In this document: positions 9,650-19,073 of the stretch, in pieces | Numbering within the stretch: position 1 is the stretch's first letter | Layout: the number at the start of each line of letters is the position of its first letter | Assembly (NCBI GenBank): GCA_963707435.1 | Contig: CAVPPF010000002.1 | Coordinates: 434,001-498,000 of the forward strand | Origin: UBA4744 sp963707435 | GTDB taxonomy: Bacteria; Actinomycetota; Acidimicrobiia; Spongiisociales; UBA4744 | Length of the DNA: 64,000 nt | Reading direction: 5' to 3' | Program-made: the position numbers and the translations under genes | The notes under the pieces: generated by a model | Databases searched by the model: none | Seen by the model: the letters and a program-made list of their open reading frames with translations, nothing else | Told to the model about the DNA's origin: nothing

Positions 9650-11078
9650 CACCCTCTCTGCAACACTCGCTGCCTTCGCCCACAACAGCATCAACAACGG
9701 GGTTCCGTCCTCGGTCGCAGATGATGCCAAAGGGCGGGTCCTCGACGTCCTCGGCAACGCCCTCGGCGCCCGAGGCCAACAACCCGGGATCTCAACAGAG
9801 ACCGTCGCCAAACACTGGGGCGGCAACACCGAATCCTCGGTAATCGGTAACCCTGATCTCAGACTCCCGGCCGGTTCAGCCGCTCTCGTCAACGGGACCC
9901 TTGCCCACACCCTCGACTTCGACGATACCCACCTACCCTCGGTGCTCCACCCGTCGGCCTCGATCGTTCCGGCCGTCCTCGCCACCGCCCAGGCCGTGCA
10001 AGCGTCCGGGCGGGCCACTCTTGCGGCCGTCGCCATAGGCAACGAGCTGTGTGTGCGTCTGGGGGCGGCTTCTTACGATCCGCAACTCAAGAACTCCATC
10101 TTCTTCGAAAACGGTTTCCATGCCACCTCCATTTGCGGGACACTCGGCAGCGCAGTGGCGTCGGCCGCACTGATGGGCCTCGACAAAGATCAACTAGCCC
10201 ACGCCCTTGCCATTGCTGCTTCGATGGGTGCCGGGTTGCTCGAAGCGAACCGCACCGGCGGGTCCGTCAAACCGGTCCATTGTGGTTGGGCGGCGCACGC
10301 AGGAATCACAGCAGCCCAACTGGCCCAAACGGGTTTGACCGGACCGCCCACCGTGCTTGAGGGCAGGTTCGGTTTCTACCGTGCGTTTTCCGAGGGTCGA
10401 TTCGACCCAGACGCCTTGATCGGAGGCCTCGGAGACCGATGGGAAACCCTCCGGATCTTCTTCAAGCCATACCCAACTAACCACTTCACCCACGCAGGAA
10501 TCGACGCCGCCCTGGAATTGCGACGCCAAGGCGTCAGCCCCAAAGACATCACCGAACTAGAACTCGGCGTCCCGGCCCCGGTGCTACGGACAATCGCCGA
10601 GCCGCCCGACCTCAAAGCCAGACCGGAAACCCCACACGCTGCGAAGTTCTCAGGACCGTTTACCGTGGCAACGGCCTTGTGCGGCGGCGGTGGCCTGGGC
10701 GTCGCTGAACTCGACTTCACCGCCGCAACGATCCGCGATCCCGAACGTCTCCGCCTCGCGAAATTGGTGCGCTGTTTTGCAGACGAGGAAGCCACCGACG
10801 CGTTTCCCCACCAGTTCCCGGCAGTTCTGCGAGCCAGATTGTCCGACGGCTCGGTCAAAGAACACCGCATCGTTTTCAACCGCGGTGGACCGAAGAACCC
10901 GCTCTCAGCAGGAGAGCTGACCGCGAAATTCGAACTCAATGCCGCCCATCATCTTGCCCCCGAGGATGCCCGACGGCTAGCCGAGGCACTCTGGGAGCTT
11001 GACTCTGCTGAGAATATCCAGAAACTCCTTGATCTCACCAGGCCATCGAGCCCTACCACCAAGGAACAAGCCCCATGA
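9642..11078 (+). CDS. MmgE/PrpD family protein
   Basis: Member of the family containing 2-methylcitrate dehydratase (PrpD) and cis-aconitate decarboxylase, about 478 aa. Typical blocks are the N-terminal helical domain, NGTLAHTLDFDDTH with the conserved acid pair near residue 90, HPSASIVPAVLA, GFHATSICGTLGSA, and SVKPVHCGWAAHAGI in the middle. ATG 9642 overlaps the cyclase stop by 8 bp; a TTG at 9636 is an alternative. Family members dehydrate or decarboxylate tricarboxylic or branched hydroxy-acids, and many act in uncharacterised catabolic clusters. Here it is co-transcribed with ring-opening hydrolases and a CoA-transferase, suggesting action on the opened di-acid (inference). Confidence 0.9.
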   Translation: MADTLSATLAAFAHNSINNGVPSSVADDAKGRVLDVLGNALGARGQQPGISTETVAKHWGGNTESSVIGNPDLRLPAGSAALVNGTLAHTLDFDDTHLPSVLHPSASIVPAVLATAQAVQASGRATLAAVAIGNELCVRLGAASYDPQLKNSIFFENGFHATSICGTLGSAVASAALMGLDKDQLAHALAIAASMGAGLLEANRTGGSVKPVHCGWAAHAGITAAQLAQTGLTGPPTVLEGRFGFYRAFSEGRFDPDALIGGLGDRWETLRIFFKPYPTNHFTHAGIDAALELRRQGVSPKDITELELGVPAPVLRTIAEPPDLKARPETPHAAKFSGPFTVATALCGGGGLGVAELDFTAATIRDPERLRLAKLVRCFADEEATDAFPHQFPAVLRARLSDGSVKEHRIVFNRGGPKNPLSAGELTAKFELNAAHHLAPEDARRLAEALWELDSAENIQKLLDLTRPSSPTTKEQAP

Positions 11079-11202
11079 TGCTTGCGCCCGATCCGCAAGA
11101 GTTGAGACGCATCACATCATCCGATATCCAGAAAGGACCTACCGCCCCCGCACACCCATCGCCCCCCTCAACCCGGGCCCCGTTGATCGAAGGAGAATGA
11201 TC

Positions 11203-12674
11203 GTGTCCCGATACGACTTGCTAGTCAAGAACGTCAACCTGGTTCGGCCAGGATCTGACCATCCCAACCTAACCGACATCGCTGTGAGCGGTCAGACCTT
11301 CGTAGCGGTCACCCCATCGATCGACCCCACCCATGCCGACCAAGTCATCGACGCCCACGGATTGCTCGGGTTTCCGGGCGTCATTGACTGCCACCAACAC
11401 TGGGGCATCTACAACCCTCTCGAGGAGGACGCTCGAACTGAAAGCCGAGCCTGCGCCCAGGGCGGGGTCACCGCCGGAATCACCTACACCCGCACCGGCC
11501 AGTACTACCTGAATCGCGGCGGCCCCTATTCCGAGTTCTTGCCCGAGCTCCTTGAAACGTGCCGAAGGCCGGGCCTACGTCGACTACGGATTTCACCTAG
11601 CCCCTATGATGTCCCAACACATCGACGAACTCGAAACCCTCGTCACCCAGCACGGAATCCCCTCCTTCAAGATCTTCATGTTCTACGGAGGGCACGGCCT
11701 CCACGGCAAGAGCGACGACCAATCCTCGTTCCTCATGACCCCGCCTGGCGAACGCTACGACTACGCCCACTTCGAATTCGTGATGCGAGGCCTCCAGAAG
11801 GTCCGTGAGGCACACCCCGACCTCGCCCCCTACGTGTCAGTTGGCCTCCACTGCGAGACCGCCGACATCATGCGCGCCTACACCGAGATCGTCGAACGCA
11901 CCAGCACCTCGAAGGGGACTCGCTGCCTACTCCGAGTCGCGCCCTCCCCACTCAGAAGGTCTGGCCATCATGAACGCCGCCTACCTAGCCCACGAAACCG
12001 GTCTTGCCAACATCAACCTCCTTCACCTTTCCTCCCGGAAAGCCATCGAAGCAGCCCTCGCCGTCGCCGACCTCTACCCAGAAATCGACTTCCGACGAGA
12101 AGTCACCATCGGACACCTCCTCGCCGATCTCGAGAACACCAGCGAACTTGGAGGAAAAGTCAACCCACCCATCCGTTCCAGAGACGACCGAGACGCCCTG
12201 TGGGAGGCGCTCCTAGCCGGCCATGTGGACTGGGTGGTCACCGATCACGCCTGCTGCCGTGATGAGTTGAAGTTCGGCAAGGACCGTCAGGACGTGTTTC
12301 AAGCCAAGGCGGGTTTCGGCGGGACCGAGTACCTCCTGCCCGGACTGCTCACAGAAGGCAACCGGCGAGGGCTCCCGCTGGGCAGGATCGCCGAACTGAT
12401 CTGCAAAAACCCGGCAGAACGATTCGGGGTCCTATCAAAAGGTGACGTGGCCGTAGGGTTTGACGCCGATCTCGTGCTGGTCGACCCAACCGAGGAATAC
12501 ACCGTACGGGCAGCCGACTCGGAGTCCTCTCAGGAGTACACACCGTTCGAGGGTTTCGAGATGACCTACCGTGTGAAAGATGTTTGGTTGCGGGGCCGCC
12601 AGATTCTGGGCAACGGATCGGTGCTCGGTGAACCTGGAGGTCGGTTCATCGCCCGGCCCACCCCGGCAGCGTGA
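11203..12674 (+). pseudogene. Dihydropyrimidinase/hydantoinase-like amidohydrolase, two frameshifts
   Basis: Binuclear-metal amidohydrolase that hydrolyses cyclic amides such as dihydropyrimidines or hydantoins. All metal-site motifs survive across three frames: HQH in GVIDCHQHWG, the carbamylated Lys in SFKIFMFYGG, GLHCETADI, NINLLHLSS and the Asp in WVVTDHACC. The frame shifts near 11552 (LPELL to KRAEGRAYVDYGF) and again in a G-run near 11922 (TSTSKG to LAAYSESRPP); each is explained by one extra base. Restored length is about 490 aa. GTG 11203 is preferred because AGGAG lies 7 bp upstream, whereas ATG 11197 is only 1 bp from it. It sits between the PrpD and CaiB genes. Confidence 0.85.
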
Positions 12675-12719
12675 CGCCATGGGCAGAGCGACACTGACGA
12701 GAACCGGCTGGTAGACGCT

Positions 12720-13938
12720 GTGACCGGCAGCTCAGCCAACCATGCAGGTCCGTTGCGGGGCACCAGAGTGCTCGACATCTCGACCATCCTCGCTGGACCG
12801 CTGGTTTGTCAGATTCTCGGCGACTATGGGGCGGATGTCATCAAGGTCGAGCATCCCACCCGTGGGGACGGAATGCGAGGGCATGGTCCCTCCAAGGACG
12901 GTGTGCCGCTCTGGTGGGCCGAGCTGTCCCGCAACAAACGGACGCTCGGTCTGTATCTGGGAGACCCCGATGGAGCCGCCATCTTCAAGCAGCTGGCCAA
13001 ACGAGCCGACATCGTGGTTGAGAACTTTCGCCCGGGGACGCTCGAACGGTGGGGTCTTGGATGGGACACACTCCACGAACTCAACCCCGGGCTGATCCTG
13101 GTGCGCATAACTGCATACGGGCAGACGGGACCCTATGCCGATCGGCCCGGGTTCGGAACCCTGGCGGAAGCGATGAGCGGCTTCGCCTACTCAACCGGCC
13201 AACCTGACGGGCCCCCGACCCTGCCTGCCTTCGGATTGGCGGATTCCATCTGCGGTATGGCCGCCGCCTCGGCCGCGGTCATGGCGCTCTACGACCGTGA
13301 CGCTCACGGCGGGCTCGGTCAACAAGTCGACCTATCGATTCTCGAGCCAATCATGACAGCGGTGGGACCCGGACCGACGGTATACGACCAACTGGGCATC
13401 ATTCAGGAGCGGCAAGGGAATCGTTCCACCAACAACGCCCCCCGGAACCTCTACCAAACAATTGACGGGCACTGGGTAGCCGTATCCACCAGCGCCAACA
13501 CAGTCGCCGAGAGAGTGCTGCGACTCGTCGGACACCCCGAGGTCATCGAAGAGCCATGGTTCACCACAGGGCGGCAGCGAGCACAGCACGCTGACCTCCT
13601 CGACGGGCTAGTAGGCAATTGGATTGCCAAGCGCACGAGAGAAGAGGTGCTGAACGCCTTTGCCGAAGTTGGAGCAGCTGTCGGTCCGGTCTACAGCCCC
13701 GCCGACATCCTCGACGATCCCCAAGTGCAAGGCCCTCGACATGATCACCACCGTGGAGGACGAACGGCTGGGAGCTGTCAAGATGCACAACCTCCTCGCC
13801 CGCTTCAGCGCAAGTCCAGGGTCGATTCGCCACACCGGTCGTCCTCTCGGCGCCGACACAGATCAGATCTTGATCGAAGAACTGGGCCTTGACCCGTCCC
13901 GCGTGCAAGAGCTGAGAGACCAGGGCACCGTCGCCTGA
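12720..13938 (+). pseudogene. CaiB/BaiF family (class III) CoA-transferase, frameshifted near 13728
   Basis: Class III CoA-transferase that moves CoA between carboxylic acids, activating the acceptor for further breakdown. Family blocks are LRGTRVLDISTILAGP, YGADVIKVEHPTRGD near residue 40, SRNKRTLGL, VVENFRPGTLERWGL, RITAYGQTGPY, and GQQVDLSILEP. The catalytic Asp is expected in the GQQVDLS/ADSICG region. The first frame fails after DDPQVQ; ALDMITTVEDERLGAVK and the terminal THGRPLG-type block (here HTGRPLGADT) continue in the next frame to 13938. One extra base restores about 405 aa. It is last in the operon and starts at GTG 12720, 45 bp after the dihydropyrimidinase-like gene. Confidence 0.87.
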
Positions 13939-13962
13939 TTGATCCAAACGGTCGTGACTCCC

Positions 13963-13983
13963 AGGACGCGCTCAGGACGCGAT
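13963..13983. repeat. Direct repeat copy 1 (21 bp)
   Basis: Begins AGGACGCGCTCAGG and ends GACGCGAT. A second copy with a single mismatch lies at 14195-14215. Each copy contains two AGGACGC units in tandem. The pair brackets the tRNA-Asn fragment, which looks like the edge of an integrated element. Confidence 0.8.
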
Positions 13984-14081
13984 TTGGTGAAAACCGATGC
14001 AAGATAGTGACAAGTGGTGAACACACGAAAGGCCAGGTCAGGGGCCTGTTCTGGACGTTTTCCCAGGTCAGCGAACCGGGC

Positions 14082-14135
14082 CGGATCAGACTGTTAATCC
14101 GTAGGTTGTGAGTTCGAGTCTCACCCCCGGAGCCA
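14082..14135 (+). tRNA. 3' fragment of tRNA-Asn(GTT), 5' half missing
   Basis: The 3' half of a tRNA is clear. Anticodon loop CTGTTAA (GTT at 14093-14095) is followed by T-arm GTGAG-TTCGAGT-CTCAC at 14108-14124, acceptor strand CCCCGGA at 14125-14131, discriminator G and an encoded CCA at 14133-14135. No matching TCCGGGG acceptor strand or D-arm occurs upstream, and the anticodon stem has mismatches, so this is not an intact tRNA. Such 3' fragments are left when elements integrate into tRNA genes. An imperfect AACTCC/GGGGTT hairpin with a short T-run follows at about 14140-14163. Confidence 0.75.
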
Positions 14136-14194
14136 CCAGAACTCCTGTGAATATGGGGGTTTTGGCTTTCTGAGACGGTTCGACGACGTCGCGT

Positions 14195-14215
14195 AGGACG
14201 CCCTCAGGACGCGAT
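14195..14215. repeat. Direct repeat copy 2 (21 bp)
   Basis: Matches the copy at 13963-13983 except for one base (C for G at the eighth position). It lies 60 bp downstream of the tRNA-Asn fragment. Confidence 0.8.
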
Positions 14216-14240
14216 CCGGTCGCGCCATGGCTTAGGCGAT

Positions 14241-14570
14241 CTAGGATTCAAAGCAGCAGTTGTCGATTCTCCACTGCTCGAATTCGTCAGAAGCCATTAC
14301 CAGGGCATCGATTACAGCCGCGTCGCCGATTGCGAGGATGGTTCGTTGCAGCTGGTACTGACTGTGTCGCCGCTGAGCGACAAGATCTTCGCCAAGCTGA
14401 GCGGCAATCGGCTCGTCAATGATGGGCGCCCGGAAATCGTTGTCGACGGCGACGTCCGAAAATCGTCGGGATCCGTACGCTTGTCGGCCAGCTCTCGGAG
14501 GGATTCGCCGGCGATATCACGTTCGAGGTCACCTGCGGTTGATCGCCTCGGTGGTGGATGCGACGTCCTT
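14241..14570 (-). pseudogene. Unrecognised coding remnant with a frameshift
   Basis: Reading the minus strand, a protein-like sequence ends at a TAG at 14241-14243. Its C-terminal part includes APIIDEPIAAQLGEDL, then AIGDAAVIDALVMAS and EFEQWRIDNC. Upstream, the stretch GDLERDIAGESLRELADK continues it in another frame, with the break near 14475. The amino-acid pattern is convincingly coding, but no start codon or family is evident, so the function is unknown. It adjoins the tRNA fragment and direct repeat and may be cargo of a lost element. Confidence 0.4.
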
Positions 14571-14798
14571 CGGCGCGATGGTTTCCCCCCTCTTTGTTGG
14601 GGGGTCTTGGCCTTGACGTTCGATTACCCAAAACGCTGGTCGGGCTTGCCTTCCTCATTGAATGCTCTGGAGGTGACGGATTCTTCGATTCGGGTGGTCT
14701 CCCGAACCAGGTCATTCTTTCGCACCGGGAAGTACTAGCCCTAGATCCGCCGACGGTCTTCGCCAGGGGGAGAGGCCGCCCGGCAACCCGACGTGGGC

Positions 14799-15944
14799 TC
14801 AGGGCAGCGACGCTTCTTTGCCGTGGGAGCGGAGGATCTCGACCAGGAGATCCAGCGGCAACCCCGGCACGGTGGTCCCGCCGGTTCCGGTGACCGTGTC
14901 GGCGGCACACAGGCTGTTGAGAACTGCCTCCTCGGTGGCGTCGACGGCAGCTTCGAACAGTCCGTCCAAATGCTCCTCGGCAACCCGGGACGTCTCGAGC
15001 ACACGGCCTTTCGCCCGCCGGGGCAACCGGGCGCCGGTGCTGAAGGCAAGAAAGATCTCACCGCTGTAGTGGCCCGCCAATGATCCCGTGCGTGCAAGCC
15101 CCAAGCCGGCCCGGCGTGCCAACCGGCTCAGCTGATCGGGCGCCATAGGCGTGTCGGTGGCGATCACCCCAATGCAGGACCCCTGGTCGCGCCGTTTGCG
15201 CAGGCCGAGATGTTGATCTGCCCATCCCCGCTCAATCAGAGCCCGGCCGACCGGCACCCCGTCGATGGTCAGTCGATCCAACAAACCGAAGTTGGCCAGC
15301 ACCATCACCCCGACCACCCAGGGGCCCACTAACCGGGAGGACGACCCGATTCCTCCTTTCAGCTCAAAACACACCATTCCCGTGCCTGCCCCGATCACAC
15401 CTTCCCGACTGCCTCCAGGCCCCATTTCCCGGGCACTGCGAAGAGCCCGACCGACATCTTCCACCTCCACCTGCACGATGCGGGAATAGTTGAGGGAGCC
15501 GTCATCGCATTCCCCGACCACCGGGATGATGGCGTCCTCGATCCCGATACGCGGGTCGAGACTGACCAGTTCGGCTATGGCACCGTCGAAGACCCGGCCG
15601 ACTGCCATGGTGCTGGTCAGGAATACCGGGGTCTCGAGCACGCCCCATTCGCCGATGGCCAGTGAGCCGGTCAGTTCACCCGCCCCGTTGAGCACGGCAA
15701 TACCGGCCGGGACCCGCTCATCGAAGAGCGCCGCAGGATCGAAAGGAACGATGACGGTGACACCGGTTCTCGCAATACCTCGACCGTCAGGAGGGGCCGG
15801 TTCGTCGCGCCACACCGTGGAATGACCGATCGTGACGTTCGGAACGTCGAGGATGGCGTTGGTACGTCCGGGAGGGCGTGAACCGATCCCGATTCCGAGA
15901 TCGCGCAACCGCAAACGGGTTGGAGGTGGGTGGTTCATGCTCAT
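14799..15944 (-). CDS. P1 family aminopeptidase (DmpA / beta-peptidyl aminopeptidase type)
   Basis: N-terminal-nucleophile aminopeptidase that matures by cutting itself before a Ser or Thr. The expected cleavage site is Gly200-Ser201 in KGGIGSSSRLVG, and the oxyanion Asn is in MVLANFG (Asn218). The N-terminal block TNAILDVPNVTIGHSTVW and the C-terminal SLCAADTVTG are also typical. Length 381 aa fits. Members release N-terminal D-, L- or beta-amino acids from short peptides. The gene is divergent from the deacetylase/S9 peptidase/ABC operon, across about 220 bp that must hold both promoters. It probably feeds the same peptide catabolism (inference). Confidence 0.93.
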   Translation of the reverse strand: MSMNHPPPTRLRLRDLGIGIGSRPPGRTNAILDVPNVTIGHSTVWRDEPAPPDGRGIARTGVTVIVPFDPAALFDERVPAGIAVLNGAGELTGSLAIGEWGVLETPVFLTSTMAVGRVFDGAIAELVSLDPRIGIEDAIIPVVGECDDGSLNYSRIVQVEVEDVGRALRSAREMGPGGSREGVIGAGTGMVCFELKGGIGSSSRLVGPWVVGVMVLANFGLLDRLTIDGVPVGRALIERGWADQHLGLRKRRDQGSCIGVIATDTPMAPDQLSRLARRAGLGLARTGSLAGHYSGEIFLAFSTGARLPRRAKGRVLETSRVAEEHLDGLFEAAVDATEEAVLNSLCAADTVTGTGGTTVPGLPLDLLVEILRSHGKEASLP

Positions 15945-16165
15945 GGGCTGTCTGTCACGGATGCTACCGGTTGTGCGACGCGGCGGCCGTTAGGTGATCT
16001 GGCCGGACTCCTGGGAAGCTGCTTGACGGCTGAACGTCGTAGGCGTAGCGTCCGACCGACACACATGGAAGAAACTTCTTCCGCCTCCTTACCGGAGCCC
16101 TCCAGGGCCGTACGGTTGCCTGATTCAGCGGGTGTCGTCGCGCCGGGATCTCACGAGGGCGCCGC

Positions 16166-17251
16166 ATGACGGCTCACCGGCTGGCCATGCCGGTCGCCTG
16201 GACCGAGGATCACCGCTTGCACGATCCGGCCGGGGAGGTGTGGGTCGGCGTTCGTATTCCCGGATCCGAAGTCGTCGAACGAGGAGAGGTGATCCGGACG
16301 GCCCTCGAGAAGGCCTCGGCCCGGTTCATTGAGGTCGTGGAACACGGTCCCGGGCCGGTCGTAGCAGTGCACGGCGCTGAGCTGGTGGAGTACCTCGACA
16401 AGGCGTACACAGGCTGGCTGGCAGCGGGCCTCGACCGGGATCCCGGCCAGGACCGCGTAGTCCCCTATGTTTTTCCCCTCCGCCAGTTAATGGGAGGGCG
16501 CCCGTTACGGACGCCGGTGGCCGCCAGCGCCCTGGCCGGTTGTTTCGCCATGGACACCACTACGTCGATCGGTCCCGATACCTACCGGGCTGCCCGGGCG
16601 GCCGCCGATGCCGCCCTGACTGCCGCCGAACAGGTGCTGGCGGGAGCACCGGCCGCCTATGCTGCCTGCCGGCCACCCGGCCATCACGCGGGCACCGGGT
16701 TCTTCGGTGGATCCTGCTATCTCAATAACGCAGCCATCGCTGCCCAGTGGCTGCGGTCCCGAGAGGTTGATTCGGTTGCCATCGTCGATCTGGACGCCCA
16801 CCACGGCAACGGCACCCAACAGGTTTTCTACGACCGACCCGACGTTTTCTACGGCTCTCTGCACGTCGATCCGGGAGCAGGATGGTTCCCTCACTTCGTC
16901 GGCTTCGCGGACGAGATCGGCGATGGAGCCGGCCGCGGCAAGAATCGCAACTTCCCCCTGGCACCGGGAGCCGGAACGGATACCTGGCTGGCGGCTCTCG
17001 AGTCGCTACTGGAGGAGGCGGCGGCGTTCGGCCTCGAGGCAGCCGTCGTATCACTTGGCCTCGACGCCTGGATGGACGACCCGGAGAGTCCTCTCCAAGT
17101 TCAGACAGAAGGTTTTGCCCGGGCCGGAGAATTGATTTCGGAATTGGGCGTCCCGGTAGTGTTCGTCCAGGAAGGTGGGTACGACCTCAGTCACCTCGGC
17201 CATCTGGTGGTGACGGTCCTGGCCGGGTTCGAGAAGGAGCGGAGTACATGA
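16166..17251 (+). CDS. Histone deacetylase-superfamily deacetylase (acetylpolyamine amidohydrolase-like)
   Basis: Zn-dependent deacetylase fold. The active-site His pair is in CRPPGHHAGTGFFGG (near residues 172-173). Zinc ligands are in VAIVDLDAHHGNG (near 209-213) and SLGLDAWMDDP (near 300), and the transition-state Tyr is in QEGGYDLSHLG (near 338). The N-terminus (HDPAGEVWVG, VERGEVIRTAL) resembles bacterial acetylpolyamine amidohydrolases rather than AcuC. It would remove acetyl groups from polyamines or acylated amines in the cytoplasm. The stop overlaps the S9 peptidase start as ATGA, and an ABC importer follows, so substrate is probably imported. Confidence 0.9.
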   Translation: MTAHRLAMPVAWTEDHRLHDPAGEVWVGVRIPGSEVVERGEVIRTALEKASARFIEVVEHGPGPVVAVHGAELVEYLDKAYTGWLAAGLDRDPGQDRVVPYVFPLRQLMGGRPLRTPVAASALAGCFAMDTTTSIGPDTYRAARAAADAALTAAEQVLAGAPAAYAACRPPGHHAGTGFFGGSCYLNNAAIAAQWLRSREVDSVAIVDLDAHHGNGTQQVFYDRPDVFYGSLHVDPGAGWFPHFVGFADEIGDGAGRGKNRNFPLAPGAGTDTWLAALESLLEEAAAFGLEAAVVSLGLDAWMDDPESPLQVQTEGFARAGELISELGVPVVFVQEGGYDLSHLGHLVVTVLAGFEKERST

Positions 17252-19065
17252 CGTTCGTCGGCAAGGATGAGCACGGCGGCGTGCCCAGTCAATCCAGACC
17301 CGAGGTCGATCCTCCGCCGTCTTGGCGCCTGGAGGCGGTGGCGGCCGTCGAGCGACCCCGCCACGTCGAAGTCTCCCCCGACGGAAAGACCATCCTGTTC
17401 CTCCTCGACCGTGACTCCTCCGACGCCTGGCTGGTCCCCGCCTCGGGGGGAAGCCCCCGGCGTCTCACCGTCGATCGGGAATCGGCTGCCTTCTGGGAAG
17501 ACACGCCGCCGGTCTGGTCCCCGGATGGAGCCCGGGTCGCCTACGTGACGGGCGGGAAGCTCCGGGTTGTCTCAACCGGGGGCGGGCCGTCGCGAGAGCT
17601 TCTCGAGGCTGACAACCCGGTTTGGGTCGACGATCAGCACTTGCTGGTCACCATCGAACGGAAGCGCTGTTCCCGGCTGGCGATAGTGACGGTGGATGAC
17701 CCCTGGCCCCGGCCGCTCGATGGCGGGTTGGGCGACTGCAGCCAGGTGGTGGTCTCGCCCGATCGCACGTGGGCCGTCTACACGTTCCTACCGCCGGCCG
17801 ACCGAAACCGAAGCGACCTCCGAGTGGTCAACCTGCCCGGTGGCGAGACCCGCCTGCTGACCGGGTCGCCGGGACTTCACGACCACAGCCCGGCGGTTTC
17901 GCCGGACGGCAGGCAGATTGCCTTCGTCTCCGAGCGATCAGGCTGGAGCGAGCTGTACCTGATATCCCCCGACGGAACGAGCCAAAGCCAACTCACCTTC
18001 GATGAGCATGACTTCTCCGAACCGCGCTGGCATCCTCAGGGTGGACGGCTGGCGGCGTTGCGGACCAGAGCCGGGCAGACCGATCTGGTCACCATCGAAG
18101 CCGGCACCGGCGAGGTGACGGTCATCGTGGCCGGGGGAACCTGGGGTTTCCCACGGTGGACGCCCGACGGACGGCTCGTGGCGACATTCGAGAATCACCG
18201 CACTGCTCCGCGATTGTGCCGGGTCGATCCCGACGGAACCCTGACCGTGCTATTGGACGGAGCTCCCGCTCCGGTGCAGGCTGCCCCCCACGTGACCCCT
18301 GAGCGAATCTCCTTCCCCTCGCTGGACGACCTCGACATCCCGGCGTTCCTCTTCAAGCCGGCGGCTGCGACCGACCGGCGAGTCCCGGCAGTGGTCTACC
18401 CGCACGGTGGCCCGACCTCGTACTACGGAGATGAGTGGGACGGGATCGCCCAGTACTTCCTCGACAAAGGGTATGCCTGGCTGGCCATCAATTACCGGGG
18501 CAGCACCGGCTACGGAATGGAGTTCGAGCGGGCCAACCATGGAGTGTGGGGGGTGGCCGACACCGACGACTGCCTGGCCGCTGCCGACTACCTGGGCGGT
18601 TTGAATTGGATCGACCCGCGCCGCATCGCCATCTTCGGTGCCAGCTACGGGTCCTATCTGGCGCTGGCTTCTCTAGTCCGCGACGACCGGGATCGATACG
18701 CCTGCGGTGTCGCCAAGTACGGGGATTGCGACATCCTCACCTCCTGGGCCCAAGGCGATCGGGGCGGCCGCGAGGACCTGGAACGGATGATGGGGCATCC
18801 GGCCGACAACCCGGACGGGTTCCGGGCCGGATCACCCATCCATCAGATAGAGGCCGTTGTCAAGCCGCTGCTCATCGCCCACGGCGAACTCGATGAGCGG
18901 GTTAGCCCTGCCCAATCCGAGCAGCTGGTGGATGAGTTGCGCCGCCTCGGCAAGACCTTTGAATATGTCACCTATCCCACCGAAGGACACGGCTTGTTAC
19001 GGACCGAACCGATGCTGCATTTCTACCGGCGTCTGGAACGGTTCCTGGACTGGTATCTGATCTAG
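17248..19065 (+). CDS. S9 family peptidase (acylaminoacyl-peptidase / prolyl oligopeptidase type)
   Basis: Serine peptidase of 605 aa with an N-terminal beta-propeller (repeated VSPDGK/WSPDGARVAYV/VSPDGRQIAFVS blades) and a C-terminal alpha/beta-hydrolase domain. The catalytic Ser is in GASYGSYLALAS (near residue 466), Asp in AHGELDERVSP (near 549) and His in TEGHGLL (near 580). No signal peptide is seen, so it acts on imported peptides. The frame extends upstream over the deacetylase gene, but ATG 17248, in a 4-bp ATGA overlap with that gene's stop, is the credible start and matches the family. Next downstream is the transporter operon. Confidence 0.93.
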   Translation: MTFVGKDEHGGVPSQSRPEVDPPPSWRLEAVAAVERPRHVEVSPDGKTILFLLDRDSSDAWLVPASGGSPRRLTVDRESAAFWEDTPPVWSPDGARVAYVTGGKLRVVSTGGGPSRELLEADNPVWVDDQHLLVTIERKRCSRLAIVTVDDPWPRPLDGGLGDCSQVVVSPDRTWAVYTFLPPADRNRSDLRVVNLPGGETRLLTGSPGLHDHSPAVSPDGRQIAFVSERSGWSELYLISPDGTSQSQLTFDEHDFSEPRWHPQGGRLAALRTRAGQTDLVTIEAGTGEVTVIVAGGTWGFPRWTPDGRLVATFENHRTAPRLCRVDPDGTLTVLLDGAPAPVQAAPHVTPERISFPSLDDLDIPAFLFKPAAATDRRVPAVVYPHGGPTSYYGDEWDGIAQYFLDKGYAWLAINYRGSTGYGMEFERANHGVWGVADTDDCLAAADYLGGLNWIDPRRIAIFGASYGSYLALASLVRDDRDRYACGVAKYGDCDILTSWAQGDRGGREDLERMMGHPADNPDGFRAGSPIHQIEAVVKPLLIAHGELDERVSPAQSEQLVDELRRLGKTFEYVTYPTEGHGLLRTEPMLHFYRRLERFLDWYLI

Positions 19066-19073
19066 TAAACACC

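Noticed and set aside
14040..14138. Complete tRNA-Asn gene
   Set aside because: No 5' acceptor strand or D-arm can be found and the anticodon stem has mismatches; only the 3' half is supported.
14416..14910. 164-codon minus-strand frame
   Set aside because: Mixed Arg/Pro-rich composition crossing the end of the P1 peptidase gene; only its shifted neighbour frame looks coding.
16065..16169. 34-codon leader peptide ending in an ATGA overlap with the deacetylase start
   Set aside because: The overlap is suggestive, but there is no ribosome site and the composition is random-looking; not called.
16882..17247. N-terminal extension of the S9 peptidase frame
   Set aside because: Overlaps the conserved deacetylase gene in another frame and has no homology; the ATGA overlap at 17248 gives the real start.
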